From Actinomadura mexicana (GTDB lineage Bacteria; Actinomycetota; Actinomycetes; Streptosporangiales; Streptosporangiaceae): DNA of 64,000 nt. Positions 50,977-61,200 of the stretch are shown here, piece by piece (within the stretch, counting starts at the first letter, position 1; every line of letters starts with the position of its first letter). The translations under genes were made by a program, and so were the position numbers. The stretch lies in contig NZ_FZNP01000017.1 in NCBI RefSeq assembly GCF_900188105.1, positions 93,071 through 157,070 on the forward strand, in the 5' to 3' direction. The notes under the pieces were generated by a model. That model saw nothing but the letters and a program-made list of their open reading frames with translations, was not told where the DNA came from and made no database searches.

Positions 50977-52002
50977 TCAGCCGTAGCGCTTCATCTCGTG
51001 GAAGAAGCCGGGGACGGTGTTCAGCTCGCCCGAGGACGCGACCTGGTCGTAGACGAACTTCGCCACGGCGAGGTCCAGGACGCCGAGGCCGAACGGTGAG
51101 AAGACCACCGGCTTGTCGGCGGGCGGGGCCGTCGTGCCCGTCAGGACGTCGTACAGGGTCCCGGCGACGAAGTCGCGGTGGCCGACCCGCTGCTCGGCCA
51201 GGTGCGGGGACGTGTTGGCCTTCATGCAGTGCTCGACGTCGTCCACGACGTTGTACGACGACAGGATGATCTCGGGGGAGAGGTCGCGCAGCGACACGTG
51301 CAGGACGAGGGGGTCGTGCGCGAACCAGTCCGGGTCGGTGACGTGCGGCTCGCCCGCGACGGTCGCGAAGACGACCAGGTCGGACGAGCGGATCAGCGAC
51401 TCGGCCGAGTCGTGGATCGTGATCTCGCCCTTCTCGGTGCGCTCCAGGTAGCCCTGGAAGCCCTCGGCGTGCTCGCGCGACAGGTCGTGGACGCCGAGCT
51501 CGTCGAAGGCGAAGCCGTTGCCCGCCAGGTAGGTGTGGATGTAGCGGGCGATGAGGCCGACGCCGACGAAGCCCACCCGGCGGGGGCGCGGGCCCCGGCG
51601 GTCGGCGAGGGCCGCGGCGGCCAGCGCGGCGGACGCGGCGGTGCGGGCGGCGGAGATGATGGAGCTCTCCAGGCACGCGAACGGGTAGCCCGTCTCGGCG
51701 TCGTTGAGGATCAGCACGGCCGACGCGCGCGGGATGCCGCTCGCGACGTTGCCCGGGAAGCTGGAGATCCACTTGATGCCGTGCACGCCGACGCCGCCCT
51801 TGACCGAGGCGGGCAGGGCGATGATCCGGTCGGACGGGCGGTCGGGGAAGCGCAGGAAGTAGGAGTCGGGGTTGACCGTCAGGCCCTCGCCGTGCAGCCG
51901 GTAGGCCGCCTCGACCATCCGGGTGACCTCCGCCTCGCGCCCGGCGACGGCCTCGTGGACCTGGGCGCCGGAGACCACGGCGAACGTTGGGGCCTGCGTC
52001 AT
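50977..52002 (-). CDS. sbnB: SbnB-like 2,3-diaminopropionate biosynthesis dehydrogenase
   Basis: 341 residues from ATG 52002, with GGAG 8 bases upstream. It matches the ornithine-cyclodeaminase/mu-crystallin fold: KWISSFPGNVASGIPRASAVLIL, the NAD loop VGFVGVGLIARYIHTYL, and the SbnB-type end. SbnB oxidatively cleaves N-(1-amino-1-carboxyl-2-ethyl)-glutamate to L-2,3-diaminopropionate (Dap) and 2-oxoglutarate. It lies 28 bases after sbnA, the partner enzyme. Dap therefore should be a building block of the peptide made here. Confidence 0.9.
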   Translation of the reverse strand: MTQAPTFAVVSGAQVHEAVAGREAEVTRMVEAAYRLHGEGLTVNPDSYFLRFPDRPSDRIIALPASVKGGVGVHGIKWISSFPGNVASGIPRASAVLILNDAETGYPFACLESSIISAARTAASAALAAAALADRRGPRPRRVGFVGVGLIARYIHTYLAGNGFAFDELGVHDLSREHAEGFQGYLERTEKGEITIHDSAESLIRSSDLVVFATVAGEPHVTDPDWFAHDPLVLHVSLRDLSPEIILSSYNVVDDVEHCMKANTSPHLAEQRVGHRDFVAGTLYDVLTGTTAPPADKPVVFSPFGLGVLDLAVAKFVYDQVASSGELNTVPGFFHEMKRYG

Positions 52003-52030
52003 ATGCGGAACTCCGTATTCCTGTAGATGA

Positions 52031-52996
52031 TCAGTCGCCGAGGATAGCGGCCGGGTCGCCGAAGTGTTCGCGCAGCCAGTTCTCCTCGTAGATGGAATCG
52101 AGGTAGCGTTCGCCGAGGTCGGGGGCGATGGCGACGGCCACGGGGTCCTCGCCGGGGTACTTGGCCTCCAGCCAGCGGGAGGCGCCCGACACCACGGTGC
52201 CGGTGGAGCCGCCGAACAGGAACCCGCGCGAGGCCAGCGCGTGGACGGTCCGGATCGTGTCGGTCTCGGGGACGTGCACCACGTCGTCGATGAGCGACTC
52301 GTCCACCAGCGCCGGCCTGCTGCTGGTGCCGAGGCCCGGCACCATCCGGCGCTCGGGGAGGCCGCCGAAGGTCACCGAGCCGACCGCGTCCACCGCCACG
52401 ATCGTGACGGGCCGGCGGTGCTCGCGGAAGTAGCGGGCGCAGCCCATCAGCGTGCCGGTCGTCCCCGCGCCGACGAACAGGACCTCCAGGTCGGGGAACT
52501 CGCGGTCGATCGCCGGGGCGGTCCCGCGGTAGTGCGCCAGCCAGTTGTTGCGGTTGGCGTACTGGTTCAGCCACACGTACCCGGACCCGGACGCGCACAG
52601 GTTCCGGACGTAGTCGATGCGCCCGCCGAGGTAGCCGCCGTTGGCGTCCCGGTCGGACACCACGCGCACCTCGGCGCCGAGGGCCCGCATGACCCGCATC
52701 GACGCCGGGTTGCAGCGCGGGTCGGTGACGCACACGAACCGCAGGCCGCGGCTCGCGGCGATCAGGCTGAGCGCGATCCCGAGGTTGCCCGACGACGACT
52801 CCACGATGATCGAGTCAGGGGTGAGCGCGCCGTCCCGCTCGGCCGCCTCGACCATCGCCGCGGCCGCCTTCAGTTTCACCGAACCGGCGAAGTTAAAGCC
52901 TTCGCATTTGAGGTAGAGCGGGCGTTCGATGACATGCCGAAGATCGATGTAAAGGTCGTCGACATTGAATTCCTGCGGCGAGGTTATGATCGGCAC
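52031..52996 (-). CDS. sbnA: SbnA-like N-(2-amino-2-carboxyethyl)-L-glutamate synthase
   Basis: 321 residues from GTG 52996. A PLP fold-type II beta-replacement enzyme like cysteine synthase: PLP Lys in FAGSVKLKAAAAMV, SSSGNLGIALS phosphate/substrate loop, GAGTTGTLMG glycine loop. SbnA joins O-phosphoserine with glutamate, the first step to Dap. The divergent spacer 52997-53233 separates it from the adenylation gene, so Dap supply and peptide assembly are probably co-regulated. Confidence 0.9.
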   Translation of the reverse strand: MPIITSPQEFNVDDLYIDLRHVIERPLYLKCEGFNFAGSVKLKAAAAMVEAAERDGALTPDSIIVESSSGNLGIALSLIAASRGLRFVCVTDPRCNPASMRVMRALGAEVRVVSDRDANGGYLGGRIDYVRNLCASGSGYVWLNQYANRNNWLAHYRGTAPAIDREFPDLEVLFVGAGTTGTLMGCARYFREHRRPVTIVAVDAVGSVTFGGLPERRMVPGLGTSSRPALVDESLIDDVVHVPETDTIRTVHALASRGFLFGGSTGTVVSGASRWLEAKYPGEDPVAVAIAPDLGERYLDSIYEENWLREHFGDPAAILGD

Positions 52997-53233
52997 GCTG
53001 CCACCCTGAAATGAAGAAGCAATTCCCTCGTCTTCCCCCGAAGTTCGCCGCGGGCTTCACGCCAGAGCCATGGCGAGGCATCACGGTACCTTCGGGCATC
53101 TTGCGGCCGCAACCCCCCTGATTACCCGTCGGTAGGGCAGAATGCGTGGTGCTTCTGCCGGGTCGGACTTAGGCTATGGCGGCCGCTTGTTTTGCTGTTA
53201 CAGCGGAGATGTCCTACAACACGGAGAGTAAAG

Positions 53234-54787
53234 ATGAGTGCTCGCGGACCCGCCGTGGACCGGCTGCTCCCCCTGGCCGGGCTGCCCGCCCTGGACGTGC
53301 CCGCGGCGCAGGCGGAGCGCGCCCGCGAGCTGGCCGCGCGGCTCGGGATGCTCCGCGAGCGGGACGTCGACCTCGCCGGCCCGGTCATCGCGCGGGTGGA
53401 GCGGATCGCCGCCGAGCGCGACCGCCCCGCCGTCGCCGACGGGCACCGGACGCTCTCCTATGCCGAGCTGGCCGGCGAGGCGCGCCGGCTCGCCACGCTG
53501 CTGGAGGACGAGGGCGTCCGCCCCGGCGCGGTCGTCGGCGTGGGCGGAGGCCGGTGCGCGGGCGTCATCGCCGCGTTCCTCGCGATCGAGCTGGTCGGCG
53601 CCCTGTACGTCCCGGCCGACGAGACCTGGCCCGCCGCGCGCGTCCGCGACGTCCTCGACCAGGCGGGCGCCTCCGTGCTGGTCACGGTGGACGTACCGGA
53701 TCGAACGGCGCCGGCGTTGCTGGAGGGGGCGGCGGAGGCGGGGTGCCGCGTCGCCCCCGCCGCGCGGGCGGACGGCCTCGCCCCCTGGGCGGGGGAGCCG
53801 CGCCTGAGCGCGCCCGACCAGCCCCGCTACGTGCTGTTCACCTCGGGTTCGACGGGCCGCCCCAAGGGCGCGGTCGTCGAGCACCAGGGCATGCTCAACC
53901 ACCTCTGGGCGAAGATCATCGACCTGGAGCTGACCGGCGACGACGTGGTCGCCTTCACCGCCCCGCTGGGGTTCGACATCTCGATCTGGCAGATGCTCTG
54001 CCCGCTGCTGCTCGGCGGCCGGGTGGACGTGATCGGCGACGAGGTGGGCCACGACCCGGTCGCCTTCGCCCGCGCGGTGGACGGGCAGGGCATCACGGTC
54101 GTCGAGCTCGTCCCGACCATGGTCAGGCACCTGCTGGACGACCTGGCCCCCGGCGCCTCACCGGCGGAGGGCGGCGCGGCCCGACCGCTGGCGGGCCTGC
54201 GCTGGATGATCGCCACCGGCGAGGAGCTGCCGGCCGAGCTGTCCCGCCGCTGGCTGGAGGCGATGCCGCACGCCCGGCTGCTGAACGCCTACGGCCCGAC
54301 CGAGTGCTCCGACGACGTCACCCACCACATCGTGACGGCCGGCGACCTGGGGCTCCTCCGCCTGCCGATCGGGACGCCGATCGTCAACGCGCGCCTGTAC
54401 GTGCTGCGGCCGGAGGGGGACGGCGGCACGGCCGGAGGCGCCTGGTCGGCGTGCGGCGTCGGCGAGACCGGGGAGCTGTTCGTCGGCGGCGTGGTGGTCG
54501 GCCGCGGCTACCTCGGCGACGACGAGCGGACCCGGGAGGCGTTCTACCGGGACCCCTTCGGCGCGTCCCCGACCGGGCGCCTCTACCGGACGGGCGACGC
54601 GGTGCGGCTGCTGCCGCCCGGCGCGGGCGGCGAGGACCGTCCCACCCTCCAGTACCTGGGGCGCGTCGACCGCCAGGTCAAGATCGCCGGGGTGCGGATG
54701 GAGCTGGGTGAGATCGAGGCGGTGCTGCAGCGCCACCCGGCCGTGCGGGCCGCCGCGGTGGTGGTGCACGAGTACCCGGGCAGGTAG
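53234..54787 (+). CDS. Adenylation-domain gene ending before A9-A10 (split or truncated A domain)
   Basis: 517 residues from ATG 53234, after GGAGAG. Motifs are LSYAEL (A2 region), VLFTSGSTGRPKG (A3), FDISIWQM (A4), NAYGPTECSDD (A5), GELFVGGVVVGRGYLG (A6), RLYRTGDAV (A7) and GRVDRQVKIAGVRMELGEIE (A8). It stops 22 codons later at EYPGR. The A9-A10 part with the catalytic NGK lysine, and any carrier domain, are absent; no remnant follows in any frame. Alone it should not complete adenylation. Substrate-code positions 235/236/239 read D-I-W and 330/331 D-D; a Dap or Ser-like substrate is possible given sbnAB but not provable. The missing piece occurs in the downstream NRPS (62893-63060). Confidence 0.85.
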   Translation: MSARGPAVDRLLPLAGLPALDVPAAQAERARELAARLGMLRERDVDLAGPVIARVERIAAERDRPAVADGHRTLSYAELAGEARRLATLLEDEGVRPGAVVGVGGGRCAGVIAAFLAIELVGALYVPADETWPAARVRDVLDQAGASVLVTVDVPDRTAPALLEGAAEAGCRVAPAARADGLAPWAGEPRLSAPDQPRYVLFTSGSTGRPKGAVVEHQGMLNHLWAKIIDLELTGDDVVAFTAPLGFDISIWQMLCPLLLGGRVDVIGDEVGHDPVAFARAVDGQGITVVELVPTMVRHLLDDLAPGASPAEGGAARPLAGLRWMIATGEELPAELSRRWLEAMPHARLLNAYGPTECSDDVTHHIVTAGDLGLLRLPIGTPIVNARLYVLRPEGDGGTAGGAWSACGVGETGELFVGGVVVGRGYLGDDERTREAFYRDPFGASPTGRLYRTGDAVRLLPPGAGGEDRPTLQYLGRVDRQVKIAGVRMELGEIEAVLQRHPAVRAAAVVVHEYPGR

Positions 54788-54968
54788 CGGGCCCGCCGTT
54801 CACCGAGCGTGACCGGACTGGCCGGATTCGGTTGTCAACCTTTGTCACCCGGCGCGCGTCCGGCCGGTCCGGAACGGACCTGGCGGCCGATGGTTTTGTC
54901 ACTCCTGTTAGCAATGGGGCGGGGCAAGTTCTGCTTTTGAGGGGATTGCGAGGCATGTGACCGGCTGG

Positions 54969-55000
54969 TTGACTGTGACCCCGCTACTCCTGAGTAGATC
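54969..55000 (+). promoter_or_regulatory. Candidate NRPS promoter with palindrome
   Basis: The 460-bp spacer 54788-55247 holds no gene. TTGACT at 54969 could be a -35 box, with TAGATC near 54995 as a weak -10. The perfect palindrome CTACTC-CT-GAGTAG (54984-54997) lies between or over them and may be an operator. It does not match the actinomycete iron box. Confidence 0.35.
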
Positions 55001-55247
55001 GTGGGACGCGGACGGAAGACGGGCGAGGGCGGAAAGCGGCGGCGCTCCGTATTGGCCGGAACACAGGGCGTTGACTCCGGGATCGCGCGGGCGATGTGCG
55101 TCCCCCGGAGGGGACTCGGGGTGAAAGGGGACGGGGAAACCCGATCAGTTCTGTGGTCATTCTCTTTGAATTTCTGCCCGCCGGCGTCTTGTCGGACCCG
55201 AAACCGGGCGTGAAGCAAACCCCCTGCGACCGGGAAAGCACCGCTTG

Positions 55248-58200
55248 ATGTCCACCGAGTACGTTCCCCTTTCGGCCGCTCAGCAGAGCGTCTGGTACGC
55301 GCAGCAGTTGGCGCCGCGAACGCCGATCCACATCGCGCAGTACATCGAGATCGAGGGCGCGGTCGACCACGAGCTGTTCGACCGGGTGGCGCGCCTGGCG
55401 GCCCATGAGTCGCCGGCCATGAACGCCCGGCTGGCCGAGCGGGACGGCGTGCCGCACCAGGTGCTCGACCCGGACGCGATCGCCACGATCCCGCTCGTGG
55501 ACCTGTCCGGCGAGCCCGACCCGGACGCCGCCGCCCGGGCGTGGATGCGGGAGGCGATGGCGGAGCCGCTGCCGCCGGACGCCGAGCGCCTGTACTCCAC
55601 GGCCCTGCTGCGGCTGGCCCCCGGCCTGCACCGCTGGTTCATCCGCGCGCACCACGTGATCCAGGACGCCTACAGCGGATCGATCATCAGTCGCCGCGCC
55701 GCCGAGATCTACACGGCGCTGGCGAACGGCGGCGAGTACGTCCCGGCGGAGGCCGGCGACTACCGCCGGGTCCTCGCCGAGGAGGAGTCCTACCGGGCGT
55801 CGGAGAAGTTCGAGCGGGACCGCGCCTACTGGACCGAGCGGTTCGCCGACCGGCCCGTCGCGGTGTCGCTGTCGGAGGAGATGGCCGAGCCGACCGCCGA
55901 CTACCTGAGCCTCATCTCCGTCGTCCCGCCGGAGCGGACCGCCGAGCTCGCGGTCGGCGCGCGCCGGCTCCGCACCGCGACGCAGGGCCTGGCGATCGCG
56001 GCGACGGCCGCGTACGTGGCGCGGATGACGGGCACCGAGGACGTCGTCCTCGGCCTCGCCGTCACCGGCCGCACGACGCAGATCGCGCTGGACACCCCGG
56101 CGATGCTGGCGACGATCCTGCCGCTGCGCGTCCGGGTCCGGCCGGACATGACGGTGGACGAGCTGGTCCGCGCGGCGACGCGGGCGAGCGCGCGGGCGCT
56201 GCGCCACCAGCACTACCGGCGCGAGGACCTGCTGCGGGACCTGAAGCTGCTCGGCGAGCGCCGGCGCCTCCACGGGCCGGTCATCAACATCATGGCGTTC
56301 GACTACCGGCTGGACTTCGCGGGCCTGCCGGCGCGGATGCACGCGATCACCACCGGGCCGATCGACGACCTGTCGATCAACATCTACGACAACTTCGACG
56401 GCGCCGGCATGCGCGTCGACTTCGAGGCTCACCCGGACCTGTACACCGAGGACCAGGTCGCCACGCACCTGGACCGATACATCCGGTTCCTCGGCGCGCT
56501 CGCCGACGTCGACCCGGCCACGCCGCTCCGCGAGGTCGAGCTGCTCGACGACGCGGAGCGGTCCCGCGTGCTCGAGGAGTGGAACGACACGGCGGCTCCG
56601 GTCGAGCCCGCGGTCGTCCCCGCGTTGTTCGAGGCGCAGGCCGCCCGGACGCCGGACGCCCCGGCCGTCACCCGCGGCGGCACGACCCTCGCCTACCGGG
56701 AGCTGGACGAGCGCGCCAACCGCCTCGCCCACCACCTGATCGCGCGGGGCGTCGGCGCGGAGGACTTCGTCGCCCTCGCTCTGCCGCGGGACGAGAACCT
56801 GGTCGTCGCGGCGCTGGCCGTGCTGAAGGCGGGCGCGGCCTACCAGCCGATCGACCTGGCCTATCCGGCCGACCGCGTCGCCTACATGCTGGAGGACGCC
56901 GCCCCGGCCTGCGTCATCACGACGTCCGGGGCCGACCTGCCCGGCACGACCCCGCGCGTCCTGCTGGACGCCCTCGACCTGGCCGGGCACCCGGCGGTGA
57001 GCCCGTCCGACGCCGACCGCGTCCGGCCGCTCCGGCCGGGCAACGCCGCCTACGTCATCTACACGTCGGGGTCGACGGGACGCCCGAAGGGCGTCGTCGT
57101 CTCCCACGCCAACGCCGTCGACCTGTGCGCTTGGGCGGGGAGGGACTTCGGCCCGGAGCGGCTCGCCCGCGTGCTGTTCTCCACGTCGCTGAACTTCGAC
57201 GTGTCGGTGTTCGAGTGGCTGACGCCGCTCACGGTGGGCGGCCACATCGAGGTCGTCCGCGACCTGCTGGAGGTCGCCGAGCGCGGCGGCTGGTCCGGGA
57301 CGCTGATCAGCGGCGTCCCGTCGGCGATGTCCGCGCTGCTCGGCACCGGCGCGCTCCCTCCGGACGCGGGGGACGTGGTGCTGGCGGGGGAGGCGCTTCC
57401 GGCGCGGCTCGTCCAGGACCTGCGCGCCCTCCTGCCGGACGCGCGGATCTCCAACATCTACGGCCCGACGGAGGCGACCGTCTACGCCGCGGCCTGGTTC
57501 GACGACGGCAACGCCGCCGGCCGCGCCCCGATCGGCGGCCCGATCGCCAACACCCGCGCCTACGTGCTGGACGCGTCGCTGAGGCCCGTCCCGGCGGGCG
57601 TGCCCGGCGAGCTGTACCTCGCGGGCGAGGGGATCGCGCGCGGCTACCTGCGCCGCCCCGGCCTGACCGCCGACCGGTTCGTCGCGTGCCCGTTCGGCGG
57701 GCCGGGCGAGCGGATGTACCGGACGGGCGACCTCGTCCGCTGGGACGACCGGGGCCGCATCGAGTACCTCGGCCGCCTCGACCACCAGGTGAAGGTGCGC
57801 GGCTTCCGGATCGAGCCGGGCGAGATCGAGACGGCGCTGTCCGCGCACCCGGCCGTCACGCAGAGCGTGGTCGTCGCGCGCCGGGACGACGCGGGCGACA
57901 CCGTCCTCGTCGCCTACGCCGTGTCGGACGGGGCGGACCCCGCCGACCTGAAGCGGTCCCTGGCCGCCGTGCTGCCCGACTACATGGTCCCGTCGGCGAT
58001 CGTCGTCCTGGACGCGATGCCGCTGAACCCGAACGGCAAGCTCGACCGGGCCGCGCTCCCGGCGCCCGACCTGGCCGCGCCCGCGGGCGGGCGCGCGCCG
58101 CGCGACGCCCGCGAGGTGGCGCTGTGCGCCGTGTTCGCCGAGGTCCTCGGCGTCGAGCGGGTGGGGATCGACGACAACTTCTTCGACCTCGGCGGCGACT

Positions 58201-61200
58201 CCCTCAAGGCGACCCGCGTGGTGTCGCGGGCCCGCGCCGCGCTGGGCGCCGACCTGGGCGTCCGCGCGGTGTTCGAAGCACCGACCGTCGCTGCGCTCGC
58301 CGCCGCGCTCAAGGAGGCCGGCGGCGGCGTCCGGCCGAGGCTCGTCCCCGCCGAGCGTCCGGCCCTCGTGCCCGTGTCGTACGCGCAGCGGCGGCTGTGG
58401 TTCATCCACGACCTCGAAGGCCCGAACGCGACCTACCACATCCCGATCCCGCTGCGGCTGACCGGCGAACTCGACGTCGCCGCGATCCGCGCCGCGATGC
58501 GCGACATGATGGCGCGCCACGAGGCGCTGCGCACGGTGTTCGTGCAGGTCGAGGGCGAGCCGTACCAGCGGATCCTCGCGCCTGGCGAGATGGGGCGGGA
58601 ACCGGAGTTCACCGACGTCACGCCGGAGAACCTTCACGCGGCGGTGTTCGAGGCCGCGACGCGCGGGTTCGACCTGGCCGCCGAGCCGCCCGTGCGCGCG
58701 CACGTGTTCCGCGTCGCCGAGGACGACCACCTGCTCCTGCTGGTGATGCACCACATCGCCGGGGACGGCTGGTCGATGGAGCCGCTCGCCGCCGACCTCA
58801 TCGCCGCCTACGCCGCCCGCGCCGCCGGGGGCGAGCCGCGCTGGGAGCCGCTGCCCGTCCAGTACGCCGACTACGCCCTCTGGCAGCGGGAGGTCCTCGG
58901 CGGCGAGGACGACCCGGGCAGCGTCATCGCCGCGCAGCTGGCCTACTGGCGCGAGGCCCTCGCGGGCCTGCCCGCGGAGCTGGCCCTCCCCGCCGACCGG
59001 CCGCGCCCGCCGCGCGCCACCTACCGGGGCGCCCAGCACCCCTTCACGCTCGCGCCCGCCCTGCACGAGGCGCTGGCCGCGCTCGGGCGCGACCACCGCG
59101 CCAGCCTGTTCATGGTGCTGCAGGCCGCGCTCGCCGGCCTGTTCACGCGGCTCGGCGCCGGGACGGACGTGCCGATCGGCTCGCCCGTCGCGGGCCGCTC
59201 CGACGAGGCCCTGAACGACCTGGTCGGCGTGTTCGTCAACACGCTCGTCCTGCGCACCGACACCTCGGGGGACCCGACGTTCGCCGAGTTGCTCGCCCGC
59301 GTCCGCGAGGCAGACCTCGCCGCGTTCGCCCACCAGGACGTCCCGTTCGAGCGCCTGGTCGAGGTGCTGAACCCGCAGCGGTCCATGGCCCGGCACCCGC
59401 TGTTCCAGGCGATGATCTCGATCCAGAACGACCCGTCCGCGCGGGTCGCGCTGCCCGGCCTGACGGTCGCGCTGGAGCCGGTCGACCCGGGCGTGTCCCG
59501 CTTCGACCTCGCGCTCCTGGTGGACGAGAGGCGGGACGCCTCCGGCGGCCCGGCCGGGATCGCCTGCCGGCTGGAGTACGCGCTCGACCTGTTCGACCCC
59601 GAGACCGCCGCGTCGATGGCGGCCCGGCTGGAGCGGCTGCTGGCACAGGTCGCCGCCGACCCGTCCCTGCCGCTCAGCGCCGTGGACCTGCTGGACGACG
59701 CCGAGCGCGACACCCTCCTGCGCGCCTGGAACGCCACCGACCTGCCCGTCGCCCCGGCCGTCGTCCCCGATCTGGTCGAGGCGCAGGCCGCCCGGACGCC
59801 CGAGGCCACCGCCGTGGTCGCGGGCCGGGCGCGGCTCACCTACGCCGAGCTGAACGCCCGCGCCAACCGCCTCGCCCGCCACCTCATCGGCCGCGGGGTC
59901 GGTGCGGAGGACTTCGTCGCGCTGGCCCTGCCGCGGGACGAGAACCTGGTCGTCGCGGCGCTGGCCGTGCTGAAGGCGGGCGCGGCCTACCAGCCGATCG
60001 ACCTGGCCTATCCGGCCGACCGCGTCGCCTACATGCTGGAGGACGCCGCCCCGGCCTGCGTCATCACGACGTCCGGGGCCGACCTGCCCGGCCCGACCCC
60101 GCGCGTCGAACTCGACGCGCTCCGGCTGGACGGGCTGCGCGGCGACGACGTCACCGGCGCCGAACGCGTGCGGCCGCTGCGCCCCGCGAACCCCGCCTAC
60201 GTCATCTACACCTCCGGGTCGACGGGACGCCCCAAGGGCGTCGTCGTCTCCCACGCCAACGTCGTGGACTTCTGCGCCGAGTCGATGGCGAGCTACGGGC
60301 CCGCCCGGTTGGCGCGCGTGCTGTTCTCCACGTCGCTGAACTTCGACGTGTCGGTGTTCGAGTGGCTCGTTCCGCTCACCGCCGGCGGCGAGATCGAGGT
60401 CGTCCGCGACCTGCTGGAGGTCGCCGAGCGCGGCGGCTGGTCCGGGACGCTCGTCAGCGGCGTGCCGTCCGCGGTGTCGGCGCTGCTGGCGCGCGGCGGC
60501 CTGCGGCTGGAGGCCGGGGACGTGGCGCTCGGCGGCGAGGCGCTGCCGCCGCAGCTCGTCCGGGACGTCCGGGCGCTGCTGCCGGACGCCCGCGTCTCCA
60601 ACATCTACGGCCCCACCGAGGCGACGATCTTCGTCACCGGGTGGTACGACGACGGCAACACCGAGGGACTGGCGCCGATCGGCCGCCCGATGGCCAACAC
60701 CCGCGCCTACGTGCTGGACGACCGGCTCGGCCCCGTGCCGGTCGGCGTGCCCGGCGAGCTGTACCTCGCGGGCGACGGGCTGGCGCGCGGCTACCTGCGC
60801 CGCCCCGGCCTGACCGCCGACCGGTTCGTCGCGTGCCCGTTCGGCGGGCCGGGCGAGCGGATGTACCGGACGGGCGACCTCGTCCGCTGGAACCGCGCCG
60901 GCCACATCGAGTACCTCGGCCGCCTCGACCACCAGGTGAAGGTCCGCGGCTTCCGGATCGAGCCGGGCGAGATCGAGACCGCGCTGTCCGCGCACCCCGC
61001 CGTGGCGCAGAGCGTCGTGCTCGCGCGCCGGGACGCGGCCGGCGACACCGTCCTCGCCGGCTACGTCGTCGGTTCCGCGAGCCCGGCCGAGCTGCGCGCG
61101 TTCGTCGCCGGGACGCTGCCGGACTACATGGTCCCCTCCGCGATCGTGGTGCTGGAGGAGATGCCGCTCACCCCGAACGGGAAGCTCGACCGCGCCGCGC

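Noticed and set aside
53160..53200. TTAGGCTA resembling half of an actinomycete iron box upstream of the adenylation gene
   Set aside because: Only one half-site matches; the second arm of TTAGGTTAGGCTAACCTAA is absent, so iron control is not supported.
54770..54830. A frameshift or sequencing error as the cause of the short adenylation gene
   Set aside because: None of the three frames downstream encodes A9-A10-like sequence, so restoring the frame would not complete the domain.
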